Shown here in pieces: positions 21,434-34,468 of a DNA stretch of 64,000 bases; positions within the stretch are counted from its first letter, which is position 1; every line of letters starts with the position of its first letter. Position numbers and translations under genes: made by a program. The stretch is from Echinostoma caproni (taxonomy: Eukaryota; Platyhelminthes; Trematoda; Plagiorchiida; Echinostomatidae), in contig UZAN01039706.1 in NCBI GenBank assembly GCA_900618425.1, positions 1-64,000 on the forward strand, in the 5' to 3' direction. The notes under the pieces were generated by a model that saw nothing but the letters and a program-made list of their open reading frames with translations, was not told the DNA's origin and ran no database searches.

Positions 21434-22548
21434 ATCTGAAACTGCATAACTAAAACCATAGCTTGATCTGTGATAAAAGTTGGAGGATAAATAAATAACG
21501 CTACGATGGGATAGTTTACATACCAGTCACACAATGAGGCTTGTGTCAAGGATACAGGCAAAAAATGACCATCTCCTTCGATACGCGTAAGTTCCTTGCA
21601 TAAAACTCGAACTTCCTTGATTTTTACATTAGACCCAAGAACAGATCCGTCACCGTTTCTACAGCCCTAGTTTCATCAGCACCTGCATATACCGATGCAT
21701 CGGCGGAACTAAGAGAAAAACGCAGTGCACCAGTTTCACAATACATTTTACTGGGGGTATAAAAGGCAATGGGAAAACGCATTCAAAATCAAGAAACAGG
21801 CTAATCCAAGAGAAACATTCTCAGTCGACTACCGTACCGAGACTAGAAAAGAATAGTCGAAATGGCAATCACAGCGATATGTAATTCAAACACAAGCACA
21901 AGGTTAAAACTGTCTATTTGACTTCATGTGAGTGAGAGTAGTTATCGTCACTGAATCCTCCAACGCGACCTACACCTCCCGTACATAAAAAAATCACTGT
22001 TATTCGTCTGTCTTGATGCATCAATTTCGATCCTTCTAATAGCCACTTTTCATCAGGTGTCACGTTTGTTCACATTCAGGATTACACCGATGTCCTCATA
22101 AAAGCGCAAGTAATGGTGAATTTGCCACTAGCTTTATTTTATTTACTCCTGGGAGCACTTCTGTTTCGACTATCGATCACCCATGATTTAAATTTGATGT
22201 CAAAAGATGAAATCGCAGTATCACCGAGGTGCGATCACAATGTCTGAACTCGCAGATCAGCGTTCCTTAGAGTAAGATTTTGTATCAATTTGGGTCAAGT
22301 GAGTCCAGTGCATCGAGTTGTTAAAAATGTTTTAATTACTCATGAGTAGTTTCAGCCGTAATGCAACTATTGTAACACCAATTACATCTAAAACTCTAAA
22401 TCGATGGGACTAAGAAGTCGCACATTGAATTGCACTATAAAAACCGTCGTGTTCGACGGCATCAATGATTTTCGATAATCTGCAGTTCTTGGATTATTAA
22501 GGAAAACATTTCAGTGCACAGGATTAATATTAGGTTACACGAACATAC

Positions 22549-22942
22549 CGGTGGGCATTTGTTGAATCGCGGTAACGCTTTCGGGAAGATTTGACCAGAA
22601 AGCCAGGTCATCCATGGTTGTAATTCTGTATTCGATTCGTCCACTGGTGGTTGTGGTAGACTGTTCTCAGAAGCAGCTCCGGAGTGATGGCGTTGCGCGT
22701 CCGATTGTGCATATCGCAAAAGTGCGGCCGCAGATGGACGATCACTGGGTTGCCTTGCGGTCAGTTTTAAATACAGCGTGTTAGCACCTTTTGAAAGCCA
22801 GTCAGGTGGTTGTAATCCGCGATTCTCCAACACCAGACGACGCACATGACCGACAGTGGAACCGCGATATGGAAGCATGCCAGTGAGTAGAAAGAACAGG
22901 ACAACACCTAGAGCCCACATATCAACCGGTCCACCCTGATAA
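22549..22942 (-). CDS. NIM1K: NIM1-like kinase, C-lobe exon (subdomains IX to XI)
   Basis: The exon starts one base into a codon after ACCTCATCAG and ends at CCACCG before GTATGT, phase 0. It reads (N)YQGGPVDMWALGVVLFFLLTG, followed by MLPYRGSTVGHVRRLVLENR and PSDRPSAAALLRYAQ. This matches human NIM1 [31 protein letters not shown] and the IPTERYG region. The invariant subdomain IX Asp (VDMWALG) and subdomain XI Arg (SDRPS) are present. A second CAG six bases further in would give a broken frame, which decides the start. The last ~50 residues form a linker rich in Ser, Pro and Gln that has no human counterpart. Confidence 0.9.
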
Positions 22943-23361
22943 CTGATGAGGTGAAAAGAAGAAAATCACATTTAATCCCATTGGAAGGATGTTGAACCCC
23001 TAGTCTTTTTTCATCCTTTTATGTAAAATGATCAACTGAAAAGGAATCATCACTACGCTTCCCGTGAAATCATTCCTCTTCTTCAAGATTCTCTTTCTAT
23101 GCTGCCTCAAAGCCTTCTTTCAAACTTTTGTGGGTACAATCATTTAGATTTACGGTACGTGCTCACTTTGACGCCTCATCTTATTGTCAAATTTCCTTAT
23201 CGTTTCGCTCACATTCAAATCACTGAATAGAGATAAAGAATTATTCTGAAAATGCGGGGATTATTCAAAATATTAAATTACAAGAATTTTCTCGTATGTG
23301 AGTCAAATCTCGGGTATACACAATGTCACGAATCTATTGGGAGATAACCGGCTAATACATG

Positions 23362-23959
23362 NNNNNNNNNNNNNNNNNNNNNNNNNNNNNNNNNNNNNNN
23401 NNNNNNNNNNNNNNNNNNNNNNNNNNNNNNNNNNNNNNNNNNNNNNNNNNNNNNNNNNNNNNNNNNNNNNNNNNNNNNNNNNNNNNNNNNNNNNNNNNNN
23501 NNNNNNNNNNNNNNNNNNNNNNNNNNNNNNNNNNNNNNNNNNNNNNNNNNNNNNNNNNNNNNNNNNNNNNNNNNNNNNNNNNNNNNNNNNNNNNNNNNNN
23601 NNNNNNNNNNNNNNNNNNNNNNNNNNNNNNNNNNNNNNNNNNNNNNNNNNNNNNNNNNNNNNNNNNNNNNNNNNNNNNNNNNNNNNNNNNNNNNNNNNNN
23701 NNNNNNNNNNNNNNNNNNNNNNNNNNNNNNNNNNNNNNNNNNNNNNNNNNNNNNNNNNNNNNNNNNNNNNNNNNNNNNNNNNNNNNNNNNNNNNNNNNNN
23801 NNNNNNNNNNNNNNNNNNNNNNNNNNNNNNNNNNNNNNNNNNNNNNNNNNNNNNNNNNNNNNNNNNNNNNNNNNNNNNNNNNNNNNNNNNNNNNNNNNNN
23901 NNNNNNNNNNNNNNNNNNNNNNNNNNNNNNNNNNNNNNNNNNNNNNNNNNNNNNNNNNN
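23362..23959. other. assembly gap
   Basis: Run of 598 N; apparent open frames across it are artefacts. Confidence 0.99.
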
Positions 23960-24098
23960 AAATGTCCTTTCTAGTTTGGTCAACTCCGCAATATTTTGCT
24001 CTCACTGTCCAATTTCTGAAGAGGGAATGATGAGTGTTCGTGCATCATCATACAGCGGAAAAATACATCATCCTACGTGCTCTATATAGTAAATATGT

Positions 24099-24100
24099 NN
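24099..24100. other. short assembly gap (NN)
   Basis: Two N bases, 180 bases before the palindrome at 24280. Confidence 0.99.
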
Positions 24101-24279
24101 TCATTACTTCTAAGGCTGTAATTTTGACGATACTCCTATCCATAATACATTTTTTTGGATATATTCCATTGCCGGTTGTGCGAGATCCGTTATAGCTGTT
24201 TCACTTTGAACCAGCAGAGCCTAATATACTTTTGAGAGCCTCAAAGAACCATTTTGTGCTGTCTGTAAAACCGAATCGG

Positions 24280-24347
24280 TTGCTTAGTTCATCAAATAAC
24301 TTCACCCTTAGACGTCTAAGGATGAAGTTATTTGATGAACTAAGCAA
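24280..24347. repeat. 68-bp near-perfect palindrome without spacer
   Basis: The arms of 34 bases meet at GACGTC (24311-24316) with no loop. The only non-complementary pair is C24305 with A24322. The left end is TTGCTTAGTTCATCAAATAA and the right end TTATTTGATGAACTAAGCAA. It could be an in vivo palindrome or an assembly snap-back junction. Confidence 0.95.
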
Positions 24348-24610
24348 ATGTGAAGATGCGATTTCATAGTACTTCCCTCCCTCAAGTATAACTATATGTC
24401 ACTTTCTTTTGGCCGTTGTAAACCGTAAATTGGTCTTCCCTAGTATCTTCTAGCGTGATTGTTGATAATGTTATCAATACAACTTAGTTCACTGGACTGT
24501 GTACAAAACAACCGCTGTTGAGTAATTATGAAGAGGTTTTCTCTCTTCTTGTTCTTCGCTTTTAGCACTAATCTATTGAGAAGCTTCTCAGCTAACTTAT
24601 ATGTATAACT

Positions 24611-24746
24611 ATATCGGGTCCTTATGTGATTCACCACACCAAGTCCCGGGACTTAGGTTACCGGTCTTCATCACTTAACAGGGGATCCTCGCGACTCTGG
24701 GGCTTTCCCCGTCTGCTGTTCGTTACACGACAGTGTGTAATAAAAC
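24611..24746 (+). mobile_element. 5'-truncated copy of the tRNA-derived SINE
   Basis: It starts at TATCGGGTCCTTATGTGATT and continues with AGTCCCGGGACTTAGGTTAC and CCCCGTCTGCTGTTCGTTAC, ending GTGTGTAATAAAACAAAA. The A and B boxes are absent. It sits about 260 bases after the long palindrome. Confidence 0.75.
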
Positions 24747-26229
24747 AAAATTCACCTCTCCCAATTTATTTATATAGTTAGAGAATTATCAATCAGCCAC
24801 ATGATTCTAATTTTTCCATCTGATCTGCATTGGGCTTCAAGTTGTTTAAGTGCTGGGAATGCATATTTGGGTTTTCCGGCTCCTGGATCCTTGTGGTCTC
24901 TCCATTGTCAACAAAAAAATTAACTGAATTATATTCGTTTCCAACCCAATTAATCATACGTAGTGATCTAATAGATTGTACTGAGTATTTGGGATCACTC
25001 ATATCCATAAGCGTCCGTTGGCCATCTCACTGGTTGAATGGTTGAATGAATATTCTCTAGCAGACAGGATGCGGTTTTAATTTGGTTTGTGGGCATATTT
25101 TTCCTTTTATTTTTTATCGTTTGCTTGTGACGTTTGTTGGCCTTATTGAGGAAAATTTCAAATGTTTTCACCACGGCCTGTCGATTAACAACCTAAGACA
25201 TTGTATTTCCCCTATAGAAGTATCTGTTAAACTGTCTAAAATACCCATGCACACATGTGCGGAACCGGTACCACTTATATTTTGCAGGATTATCTATCCG
25301 AGTGTCAATGTCACATTTCAGCATGTTCTGTCTTTCATTCTCCTCCCCTCCCGGTTCACTATGAATAACAGAAACGTGACTGTTTCTGACTTTGCTCGAA
25401 TTCTCTCTGGTCCGGCATCAGATATATGCTAAGTATTTCAGATTTTTATACATAGAAATAGCTTTTGTTGTCTAAGGAAGTGTTCTATTTCCCACTCTCT
25501 AACCCAAAGACGTAATGCTTTTTATTGATATGAGTACTATATCTTATTACTGTTTATGGTCCGTGATGCATAATTCGTAGCATCCACAACTTATTCCACC
25601 CACGAAAATCGTTTACTTCAATGATTTCGGATTCATCTCGTTCCTTGTTTCACTTGTTTACCCCCCCCCCTCGCCCGCCATTGTGTAGCTATGTTCCATG
25701 TTTCTCTATTCCATTCTTTCTGATAAACCACAACGGAAGTTCTTTTGACAGTTTTCAGTGTTTTTAGATTTTTCAAAGTCGAAGGTTTGAAATTTTTCTA
25801 TTCGTTATCTGTTTCAATGGAAATATCAGTTCTGCATAATCATCCGACATGAATTAATCGTTTCCAGTTCACGTTTCAGAATGCATATTCTAGCCAATTT
25901 CACTATCCTGTAGTTTCAGTATTAGCTGAAATGTTACCTAAAAATTGCTTGCCTCATCATGGATGAGGGAAACGCCACGGGAATATGGTCCATTCGTGGC
26001 TCATCTTCCCCTCTTATCTATTTGTTGATGAACTTAATTTGTAATCACTCGCTATTGATTGTGGCTACATGCACCCGGTTCTCACATTGTTTTGTGTTTG
26101 CAGACAGAATGAACATCAAATTGAAAACTATGATTTTATTTGATATCACAAGTGGGACAACTACACACTCAAATTATTGTTTAGCGTATTGAAGACTTTG
26201 GTGGAAATTGTGCAAAGTTCAGTAGCCTT

Positions 26230-26296
26230 TGCAGGATTGGAATCCACCCATGGACAGCACACACTCTACCAGCTGAGCTACGAAGCTACACCGATA
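26230..26296 (-). repeat. tRNA-like SINE head
   Basis: The minus strand has a canonical A box in TAGCTCAGCTGGTAGAG and a B-box-like GGATTCCAATCC at tRNA spacing. The acceptor stem does not pair, so it is not called a tRNA gene. A second B-box-like GGGTTTGAATCCCACC on the plus strand at about 26352 suggests an opposing SINE piece. Confidence 0.5.
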
Positions 26297-29200
26297 ACAC
26301 TGATCTTTTCACATTCAAATCAATCATCCAACTTGCAGAGGCCTATAGCGTGCGTGGGTTTGAATCCCACCGAGGCCCCTGAACCTTTCACAATGTCAGA
26401 CTATTACACACCCCGATTGAATTTGTCATCTCGACAAGTTATCTGGGTCAACTAAAACTTTTCTTGTATGATCTAACAAAACTATGTCTGTCAGTTTAGG
26501 CCACATATCGACTTAATCGTCTGAATGCACTATGTGCGATTACTTGACGTGTGCTGTCGCAGTTCCGAGCATTGGCTCATTTAGGTTGTGTAGCTAATGG
26601 GCCGTTTTAGACACAACGGCACTCATGAATGTGCGTCGGTGAGACTATGAGAAAAAATGCGATCGATGGAATTTGCGTGTAAGTTATCACCACAGTTCTG
26701 TACAAAGATTATTTTGGATCACGTGAACAAAAAACTGATTGGTTGACGGTTTAATGCACAAAACAGTGGTCTGAGTTCAGCGTTAAAATAGTTCAATTAG
26801 TATATATTTGTTTATCTTGTGAGAGTAGCTAAATATTTTTTTATCAAAGTAAACTGCAACTATCTAATAATTAAATAATTATTTAATTAATTATTCAAAA
26901 GCAGAATGATTAGATGTTAATCCAGCTTATTTTAATTTTCATCCGTATTAGCCTGAGGGAACACTCAACTAGATGGCGATTCACCATGGAGCTCTGTAAT
27001 TTGGTCTAAAGTATTAACTGACATGACGTTCTATCACGGTTCGTGCTCGTAAACGCATTCTGCTAAGTGCTATTCCTAGGAACGCACCACGAAAGATTCG
27101 AACAAAGATATTTACTTCCAATACAGTGATAAATATGGTTTGTGCCGTATCGTGCGTGAACCTGAGAGAGAGAAATACCCGGGATGGATACTTGGTAGTC
27201 CATTAGGCAGCATGCTCGAAGTCCACCTATCAGGTCCCGATTTCGAGTCAAATGGAGAGTCTCGATATATTTTCAATTGGTTTCCTTTAACCTATTTTGA
27301 ATAAAACTAATCGACCATGAACATTGCCTGCGTTATCCAGTTTCAAGTGTGACTCATAGGCTACTTTTGTAGTTATAGTTGTTGTTGTGAATGAAGGTTA
27401 TTCCGTGCAATTAGTGGGGCTCTGCTCATTCTGATTGAGCATAAAATGCATTGTTTCTGTTTATAATATTTTCGGGTCCATATTAATGCAAATGATTAGT
27501 TGATGATCCCGTCCGTTTTTCCCTTCCCTTCTAATTCTTGCTGATTTTCGAATTCCTAGAATCGATAAATTAAAAAGGCATAGATCCGGATAAGGCTGGA
27601 CAATTCATAGACTGTATAGCACATAAACATGACAAAAAGCTATGTTTAGTTCTTTCGGCATGATCAGTGTCATCTATCCTCAATTTTGAAACCACCTTCA
27701 AGAGCGACATTTGTTTAACGCCGCTACTTTAATTCAGGTCAACCATAAGGTAAGGTTTGCTCAAAATATTGAAACTAATCTGCTGGCGAGTTTTACAATC
27801 TCACACAAAAAATAGTTAAATTTCGGTCAATGCTTTTTCAAATCTGTGTAAATTTATTTGCTTTGGTTTTTAGTGAAATAAGTTCGTGAGAATAATGGTA
27901 TCTGAAAGTCTTGAAGGACCTGTCAGTTCATAGAGTAGCTAAATGATTTGATACATTGGCTTTAGTAGGATTGTTTAACTGAAGCTGATTAACATATACG
28001 ACCGATGTAGGACGTTTCATATAGCACCGCCGGAGACAGTTCTGACATGTCTATTGTGGCCATTTTTCTGTATATTTCCTTTTCTGCTCCCTCGGAATTA
28101 CCAGAGAACATTGATAAAAATTAAAACAGTCAAGTCCACTAATATTTGTCGGTAAAATGGTGAGAGATAGAGTGAATTGTAACCAAATGTGAATGACGGA
28201 TGTTCTGAATATCACTTGACCCGTTTTTTTCTCATACGTAGATACCCACTCTCTCAACAAGGATATGAAACAGAAAACTTCACGCGTGTCACGATAATCC
28301 ACAGTATATTATGTACAAATGAAGATGAATTGTATCATTATGTATAGCTTTCCATGAAAGCGAATAACTTTCTAAGATCGTGTTCGCTTCGACTCACTGG
28401 GGTTTTCTTTATAGTTTTGAGGAATACCGGATTGTCAGAAAGCTGAACCGATATGATAATTGGCAACTTTCCTGACAAAAAGAGACCAAACCTTAGATTA
28501 GGAACCAACGTATAATACTATTTTGCTAAAGAGCGGTTTATTTCTACGATTCCTTGAAATTAGGTTGAAAGTTTTACCGGAATAAAGGAAGTCAGTACCT
28601 TTTAAATATAAGAATGAATAACGAACTTTACCATTTGTATATTTTGATAGTTATAAAAGATTCATTTTGTTCAAATTACCAAAATTTCTGATACAATAAA
28701 CTGAAACGATAAAATTGTTGTCGAAGCTGTTTGAACCGTTTTGCATATCAGTATCCATAGCAATCTGTGAATTGAACTAATATTGGAACTTAAGATCGTT
28801 CTCATTAGAGAAGTCAGCAGTCAATCACTTTATTTTGCAGTGTCTATTCACGACAGGACACAGTGCATTTTGGAAGCCTATTCCAAGCTAATGTGCGTAT
28901 ACGTCTCAAAAGCAGCAGCAGAAGCAGCCTACACAAATTCATAGTCGGTCAGAAATATGCCAAACAGGTCCGAGTTGTGAAAACTACTTTGCAGCCTCCA
29001 CTTTGATCGGTGGATGTGTGTTGTTGGTTCAAATGTATGCGCGATGGAAATTATGAAGTCAACGCCGGAAAGGAGTGAACGTGACATATTAAAAGCTGAA
29101 GCAGTGTACATGGAATGAAAACACTCTCTTTTCTAGGGTGTATTTTATTTGAATTTGAAAATTAAGCAGGATCTGAGCCAAGCTACAGTTAATTGTGCTT

Positions 29201-30261
29201 GACTTTCGTGAGACCGTGAGTTTGCACCTGAAAGAGATTTCTCCAGTGGAGGTTTTCTCCCATTGACAATCAATAATTGTGGTACAGATCAGAAGTATCA
29301 AGCGGATAATTGAGACTTAAGCCGTCACACATCTAGGCTTGTTCTAGTGTGGAATTCTTTATCACTCTAAAATAGGATGTGTACGCTTGGCGGGCTGGGA
29401 CACGTCTTGTGCGTACAGCCTGTGGAGACCATGTTTGAAAAATGGTCATAGACATTGAGTACAGTTGGTTCCTCCGGACTTTGATCCAAATGACTGTAAC
29501 TGATTGGCTGGAAACAAAATAGATCCCACTACAGAAGTGACCTTTTTGCCGTTTTCGTATCACATCAGAATATCTATGCATAAACAGCTATGTTTTGTCC
29601 TCTATGTTGACAATATATATTTATATTCTTTCATACCTCTTAAAACCAACAAGCCCCCTCATCTAACATGCACATTCTCACTGTGCATATAGCATGAATA
29701 CGGAGCGGTAAGTGAAGCCCGCTTCATCGTCTTTCCCTGTAGTATCGTGTATGATCTAGTTGGCTTTCTCCCTTTTCCACTTGAACGTTTCCCTGATCGA
29801 TTAGTACTGCTGTGATGAATCTGGTCAGGATACTCATTTGAATGCATTTCGAAATTTCCGTAATAAGTTATCTAACTTTTCTTTCAGCAATTATGCTTGT
29901 CATATGTACTGGAAAAGATTAGTCTCCATATATATTTGAAGTGTACGGGGGTTGAACCAATCAAACTATTGAGGGATTTTTCACAAAACAAGCTATTCTT
30001 AAAATGGGTTTCTTGTGTTTCACACCTAAAAGGACTATAGGATCATTGTAGAGGCTATTCAGTTTGAACACTTCCGTTTGTTTTAACTTTCAATATCAAA
30101 TCGAATTGCCCAGCTATTGATATAATAAAAATGTAATAATCATGATAACAAATATTTTTCCTTTCTTTTGTGGTTATTGAGCATAACAATGGACAATAGA
30201 ATTTTGGGAATTAAACTGCGGCCATTTAAAGGATTCCTATTAGATTATAAACCGGAATGGA

Positions 30262-30330
30262 TGGCGGGGTCGGGATTTGAACTCAAGGCCCAGAGGTCGC
30301 TGTCTTGATGATCCTGACCATCTGACTACC
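30262..30330 (-). repeat. tRNA-like SINE head
   Basis: The minus strand shows A box TAGTCAGATGGTCAGGA and B box GAGTTCAAATCCCGACC, spaced as in a tRNA. The remaining stems are poor. It differs in sequence from the 21.2 kb SINE. Confidence 0.5.
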
Positions 30331-30728
30331 TTCTTGCTGACTGCGTTAATCCCAAGGTAGTATGCACAGAGAATTCATGCGCCTGAGATATTTACGATTC
30401 ACAAAAGGTAGAAACAATCATTTCAGCTCGACTGAAATCTTTGCTATGGTAATTATATTATATTCTTTCAGATTAGAAAATTTCTCAATGCGTCAGGCCA
30501 AATCGGTTAGCTCTTTGGGGCTGGGCAAGGGAGCCTGCTAAAACATTCATCAAAATCGGGAAAGGTTTCGGGTTATATTAGTAATATTACAGAGCTGCTT
30601 GTTACCTTTCCTCAAACTTAAATCATCAGAAAGTGGCTTGTGGTTATAATTGTTTTAGTTATTATTTTATAGTACTTCTAAGATTTAGGCAGCAATAATA
30701 TGCAAAAAACGCCTAGACGATAACTCAC

Positions 30729-30864
30729 TTCTGTGCTTGGAAAAGTTCAGGTGCAGCATACGCCGGGGACCCGCAAAATGTGGTTAGCGGTTGGTCTTGT
30801 GTTAAAGTCAATTTGCTGAACCCAAAATCTGCCAGTTTAACTCGATAATGTTCCGGGCAAAAAT
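30729..30864 (-). CDS. NIM1K: NIM1-like kinase, DFG and activation-loop exon
   Basis: The exon runs from a TTGATTTCAG acceptor to a GTGAGT donor on the minus strand. It encodes [18 protein letters not shown], then [20 protein letters not shown] and ELFQAQ. It carries the DFG metal-binding motif and the T-loop [16 protein letters not shown], the LxTFCGSPxYAAPE signature of LKB1-activated AMPK-related kinases, with the phosphorylatable Thr in place. It starts with two bases of a split codon and ends with two (AA), matching both neighbours. The flanking introns, 14.9 kb upstream and 7.8 kb downstream, are the largest gene-free stretches of the window apart from the first intron. Confidence 0.92.
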
Positions 30865-33617
30865 CTGAAATCAATGGAGCAGAGTGATGGAAAACAAATC
30901 GTAGGAGACATTCTAGTCTTTTAGCGTTCAGACGGATTACGGAACTGCTATGCTGTTAAAGTAGCTCACTATAAAACGATTGAGGAACAAAATAAAAACA
31001 GTAGTGTATGCCAAGTCTGAAAAAACTAGGAAACACGGTCAATTGCATTCCCCCCTCCAGCGTTGCACTGAACAACACCAAACACAAAGACAACAGCGAC
31101 AACACAACTCTGTTTTCTCCACTTGCACTAATTGATTTACTTTTGACCAATTTATTTTATCTATTAAGTGCTATTTCGTATGTATAAAGGAAACCGATTG
31201 TCAGTTGTTTGCACTTAGTTGACCGTTCAATGTGTCGGATTGACCGTATCACTCGTTGGTCTAACTACATACAGATGGATAGCGACAGAAGGTTTCTTTC
31301 ATCGGCAGAGATTTTCCCGCGGTTTTCTCGTACTTGCTCAAAACAACAAGTAGGAGCACGGTGAGAATCAAATGATCAGATGTCTCAAGTGAATGTTGCT
31401 TTTAAGGTGGAACGTCTTTGTGAGGTAGTCAAGTTTATCACCGTCAGATATTTTTTATTCTGTCTGCACTAGCTTAGAGCTGGCTAAGATTTCCATACTA
31501 TTCTTTTCGGAAATAAACCTCACTAGCGTTCTCGATGCAGTTGGATTCCTAGTTATCTTTCCATTGAATGAACACACTCAGATCTATATTTATCGGCTAA
31601 TACATTGATTATCAGTGCCATTGATGCTTCAACATTTGTTAGCCTTATTGGACAGTTTATACACATCTTGCTTTGGCTTACCTTTCGGCTGCAAAGCGGA
31701 ATCTCGTAGCAGAGAAGATGAGTTATGCTGCTTGATCGGGTGATTTTGCCGAGCGTCCAGGACAAAACTAGCCATATGGCTTCTAACCTCAGCTACGATG
31801 ATTTGGAGATACACAACATGAATTTATTTATCGCTGAAACGTATATTTAAGTGCTAACAATTAAAATTTACTTCATTTCTTGAACACTATATAACTTAGA
31901 CCCAGTAATTTATCAGTTTCGTTATTCTAAATTAGATGTATCTCAAAGCTGCTTGTGAGTACGGTTGGTGGTTCAGTGTACTTGGCTTTCATCAAAAATT
32001 GTTCAGACTTCATCTCCCTTCATAGTCGGCAGTTTAGGCAGATAACCAAATAAAAGAGAGATATCAAAAATCTGAGTTTTGTCTTCAGTGGGGCTCAACA
32101 GCAGCGTACCTATATTGGCCATTATGGTATTCAAACTCAGTTCACCTCCAAAAATGGCATGTAAGACTGCCACCACAACTAATCCATTCTGATGTTACCA
32201 AGGCTTGAATGGAAGTTTGTAGATTTTGCTTTCGATATGAATTACTCGGTTTTGCCGAGAAGATCCAGATACAGTTAGGGTTATCTGTCAACGTAAAATG
32301 GAATTTATTTTATCAAATCAGGTTGGGCGGTCTCAGTTAATCTCGTCAGAGCAGCATTATTAACGATTTGCAGAATACGTGTTAGGGGTTTTGACCATTC
32401 ATCATTCGCATTTTATCTGCAATTATCCGTATACCATTATTTTTTTCGCCTTGTGCAAGCTGTTTGTGTTATCAATGCATTCAATATCGAAGCACTGAAT
32501 TTCCTGCATACCCCTTTTATCTGCGTACCGTTGCAAGATTTGAATAACAACAGAATTACTTTGATGATAAACCTCTCTTTTGATAGAACTGGAAATAACG
32601 TTCGTTTTATTATCGGTCACAATGTTTGTATTTGGGCCGCGAGAACATACCAAACGTATGGTCTGGTTCAACTGGTCTATATGGGAAACTTAGGTTTAGT
32701 GCAGAAAAATGATTTGAAAGTGCTAAGCGAGAAAAACAGATCAATGCGTAACAGGTGAATTTGGAGCTAGTTTTGTCTGGAAACACCAAACAGCGTGCAT
32801 GCATCAATTCACCAAGCGAACGCTAGAAAGTGACTCCACGCAAGGCTAAACTTTGAGTGATAAAATCGATAGATCAGAATAAGGACTCATTTGTTAGTTC
32901 ACTTAAATTCACATTTTTATCTAGCGAAACATCATTCTTTTGTCCAGATTAGGTGTAAAGTAAGTTAGGGTTACGGAGAATCGAAGTATCCCGGTTGCAA
33001 AATCAGTAATCATATAGTGAAACTAAAATCCTTTTCTTTAGAATTTAAACAGAAACGTGAAAAAAGGTAGTACGATAAAAGCAATGTTTGGCAAAAACAT
33101 GATAGGCGTTTCCATAGTTTCCTGCCTTGACGACGAAGATAGACTGGGATTATATGAATGAAATAAAACATCAGAACTCACAAGTTTAGACAGGGCTGGC
33201 AAGTATGTCTAGTGGCAGTGTATAATAAAATTTATGGTGTCAAAGAACCTTCTTCACTCACCTATCCTATTGTCGGTATTCGATAAATATTTGGTCAGGG
33301 GTTGCAAGGTGGGCAGAGGTATAGACGTATAGAGGTATAGGGATGGAATAAATTTAAACCTCAATCTTAATGGTAATGTGAATGAATTCAACCCATCTAT
33401 CACCGATTTGCCAAAAACGAAAGATTCAACAAACACTGCAATTGCAGTTGATCAGTAAGGTGTAGTTGCCTCTGTAATATCTGTCGATTACTGTGCACGA
33501 TTCTCGTCTGTTTCTGATAAATAAAATATGAGAGTGCATCAGGAGTTATTGTACACGAACTAGTCAAAATCACAAACAACACAGGTCAATTTCTGAATTT
33601 TCCTATAGCTGACATAA

Positions 33618-33786
33618 CTATACCTTTTTCAGTTTAAAATGTCCGAGTATCAATTAAAGATGTCATATTGCTATGTGGATAGTACTTTGCACAGTACAGA
33701 GTGAAAATATAGCAACACGACATATTTAACTCATATTGTGACATCTTAAATTGGATTTCGGACATTTGAAACTGAAAAGGTATAGT
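33618..33786. mobile_element. foldback MITE, ~50-bp arms
   Basis: The left arm (33618-33668: ACTATACCTTTTTCAGTTT, AAATGTCCGAGT, AAGATGTCATA) pairs with the right arm (33738-33786: TGTGACATCTTAAATTGGAT, CGGACATTTGAAACTGAAAA, GGTATAGT). Weaker pairing continues inwards (TTGCTATGT against ATATAGCAAC). ATA lies on both outer sides, compatible with a TA target duplication. There is no coding capacity. Confidence 0.78.
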
Positions 33787-34450
33787 ATATAAAAGTTACA
33801 CATTTATAATGACTGACTATGTCCGTGAGGGTGAAAGAAGAATTCGACCTACTCTATTTGAGAAGCTGACTTTTTGGTGGACAATAAGTACTGATCCACC
33901 GATAGATTCTCAAAGTTTACTGCATATGATTACCTTGTTTATCAGTGCAAACAACATTCAGAAAAACAGTCCCACAGCAAAACGTTCGACCGGATAAAAA
34001 GTTGTCCTTTGCCCGTGAACGAAGCACGAAATGCTCGAAAGACTCAATCAAACTTATTTGAATTCACTTAACCATCCGGCTTTGGTTGATCTAGCACAGC
34101 TAAACTGAGGTTAAGAAAACGGTTTATCGCCAGAGACGTAATACTAGTACGTTTCAATGTTAGCATCAAACAAACTGAGGATGCCGGTACCGTGCTGTCA
34201 TATTCAGCGAGTGGCTGACAGAGCGAAATGTGTCGGACCAATCTCGGTAAGGATAGGTTATTCTGAAGCAAACCGATGCAGCTGGTTATTCCACACAAAT
34301 GTGCAACTTAAATGTTTACAGTGCATTGATCTCTGGATTTGGGTTTCTGAATGCAAAACAGAAAGAAAACTATTACCTCCAGCTTGTTGGCCCTGAAAGA
34401 GATGTCCATCCAAAAGTCACCCGGTGTTGCAAACAAGGTTATTGTGACGA

Positions 34451-34468
34451 ATATATATATATATATAT
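34451..34468. repeat. (AT)n microsatellite
   Basis: Eighteen bases of alternating AT, followed 14 bases later by the 18-bp perfect palindrome CAGTAACTGCAGTTACTG (34483-34500). Confidence 0.95.

Larger units (their letters stand above)
16338..22548 (-). other. kinase intron, 6.2 kb
   Basis: It contains the Penelope-like cluster at 17.4-18.7 kb, a TG microsatellite, the exon-like frame at 20.8 kb and the full SINE. Between these (16.4-17.4, 18.8-20.7 and 21.5-22.5 kb) nothing was recognised. Confidence 0.7.
22943..30728 (-). other. kinase intron, 7.8 kb
   Basis: It contains the 598-base gap, the palindrome, a SINE copy, tRNA-like heads and a C10 homopolymer at 25661-25670. The AT-rich stretch 26.45-30.2 kb shows nothing recognised. 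Confidence 0.7.

Noticed and set aside
22930..22955. Hammerhead-like CTGATGAG...GAAA, looked for because Penelope-like elements can carry hammerhead ribozymes
   Set aside because: No stem II can form in the three intervening bases, and the site is the splice acceptor region of a kinase exon. No other core was seen by eye; a covariance search would be needed to exclude one.
23298..24089. Long open frames through the N run (both strands)
   Set aside because: They exist only because N's contain no stops; the same applies to 55633-56131.
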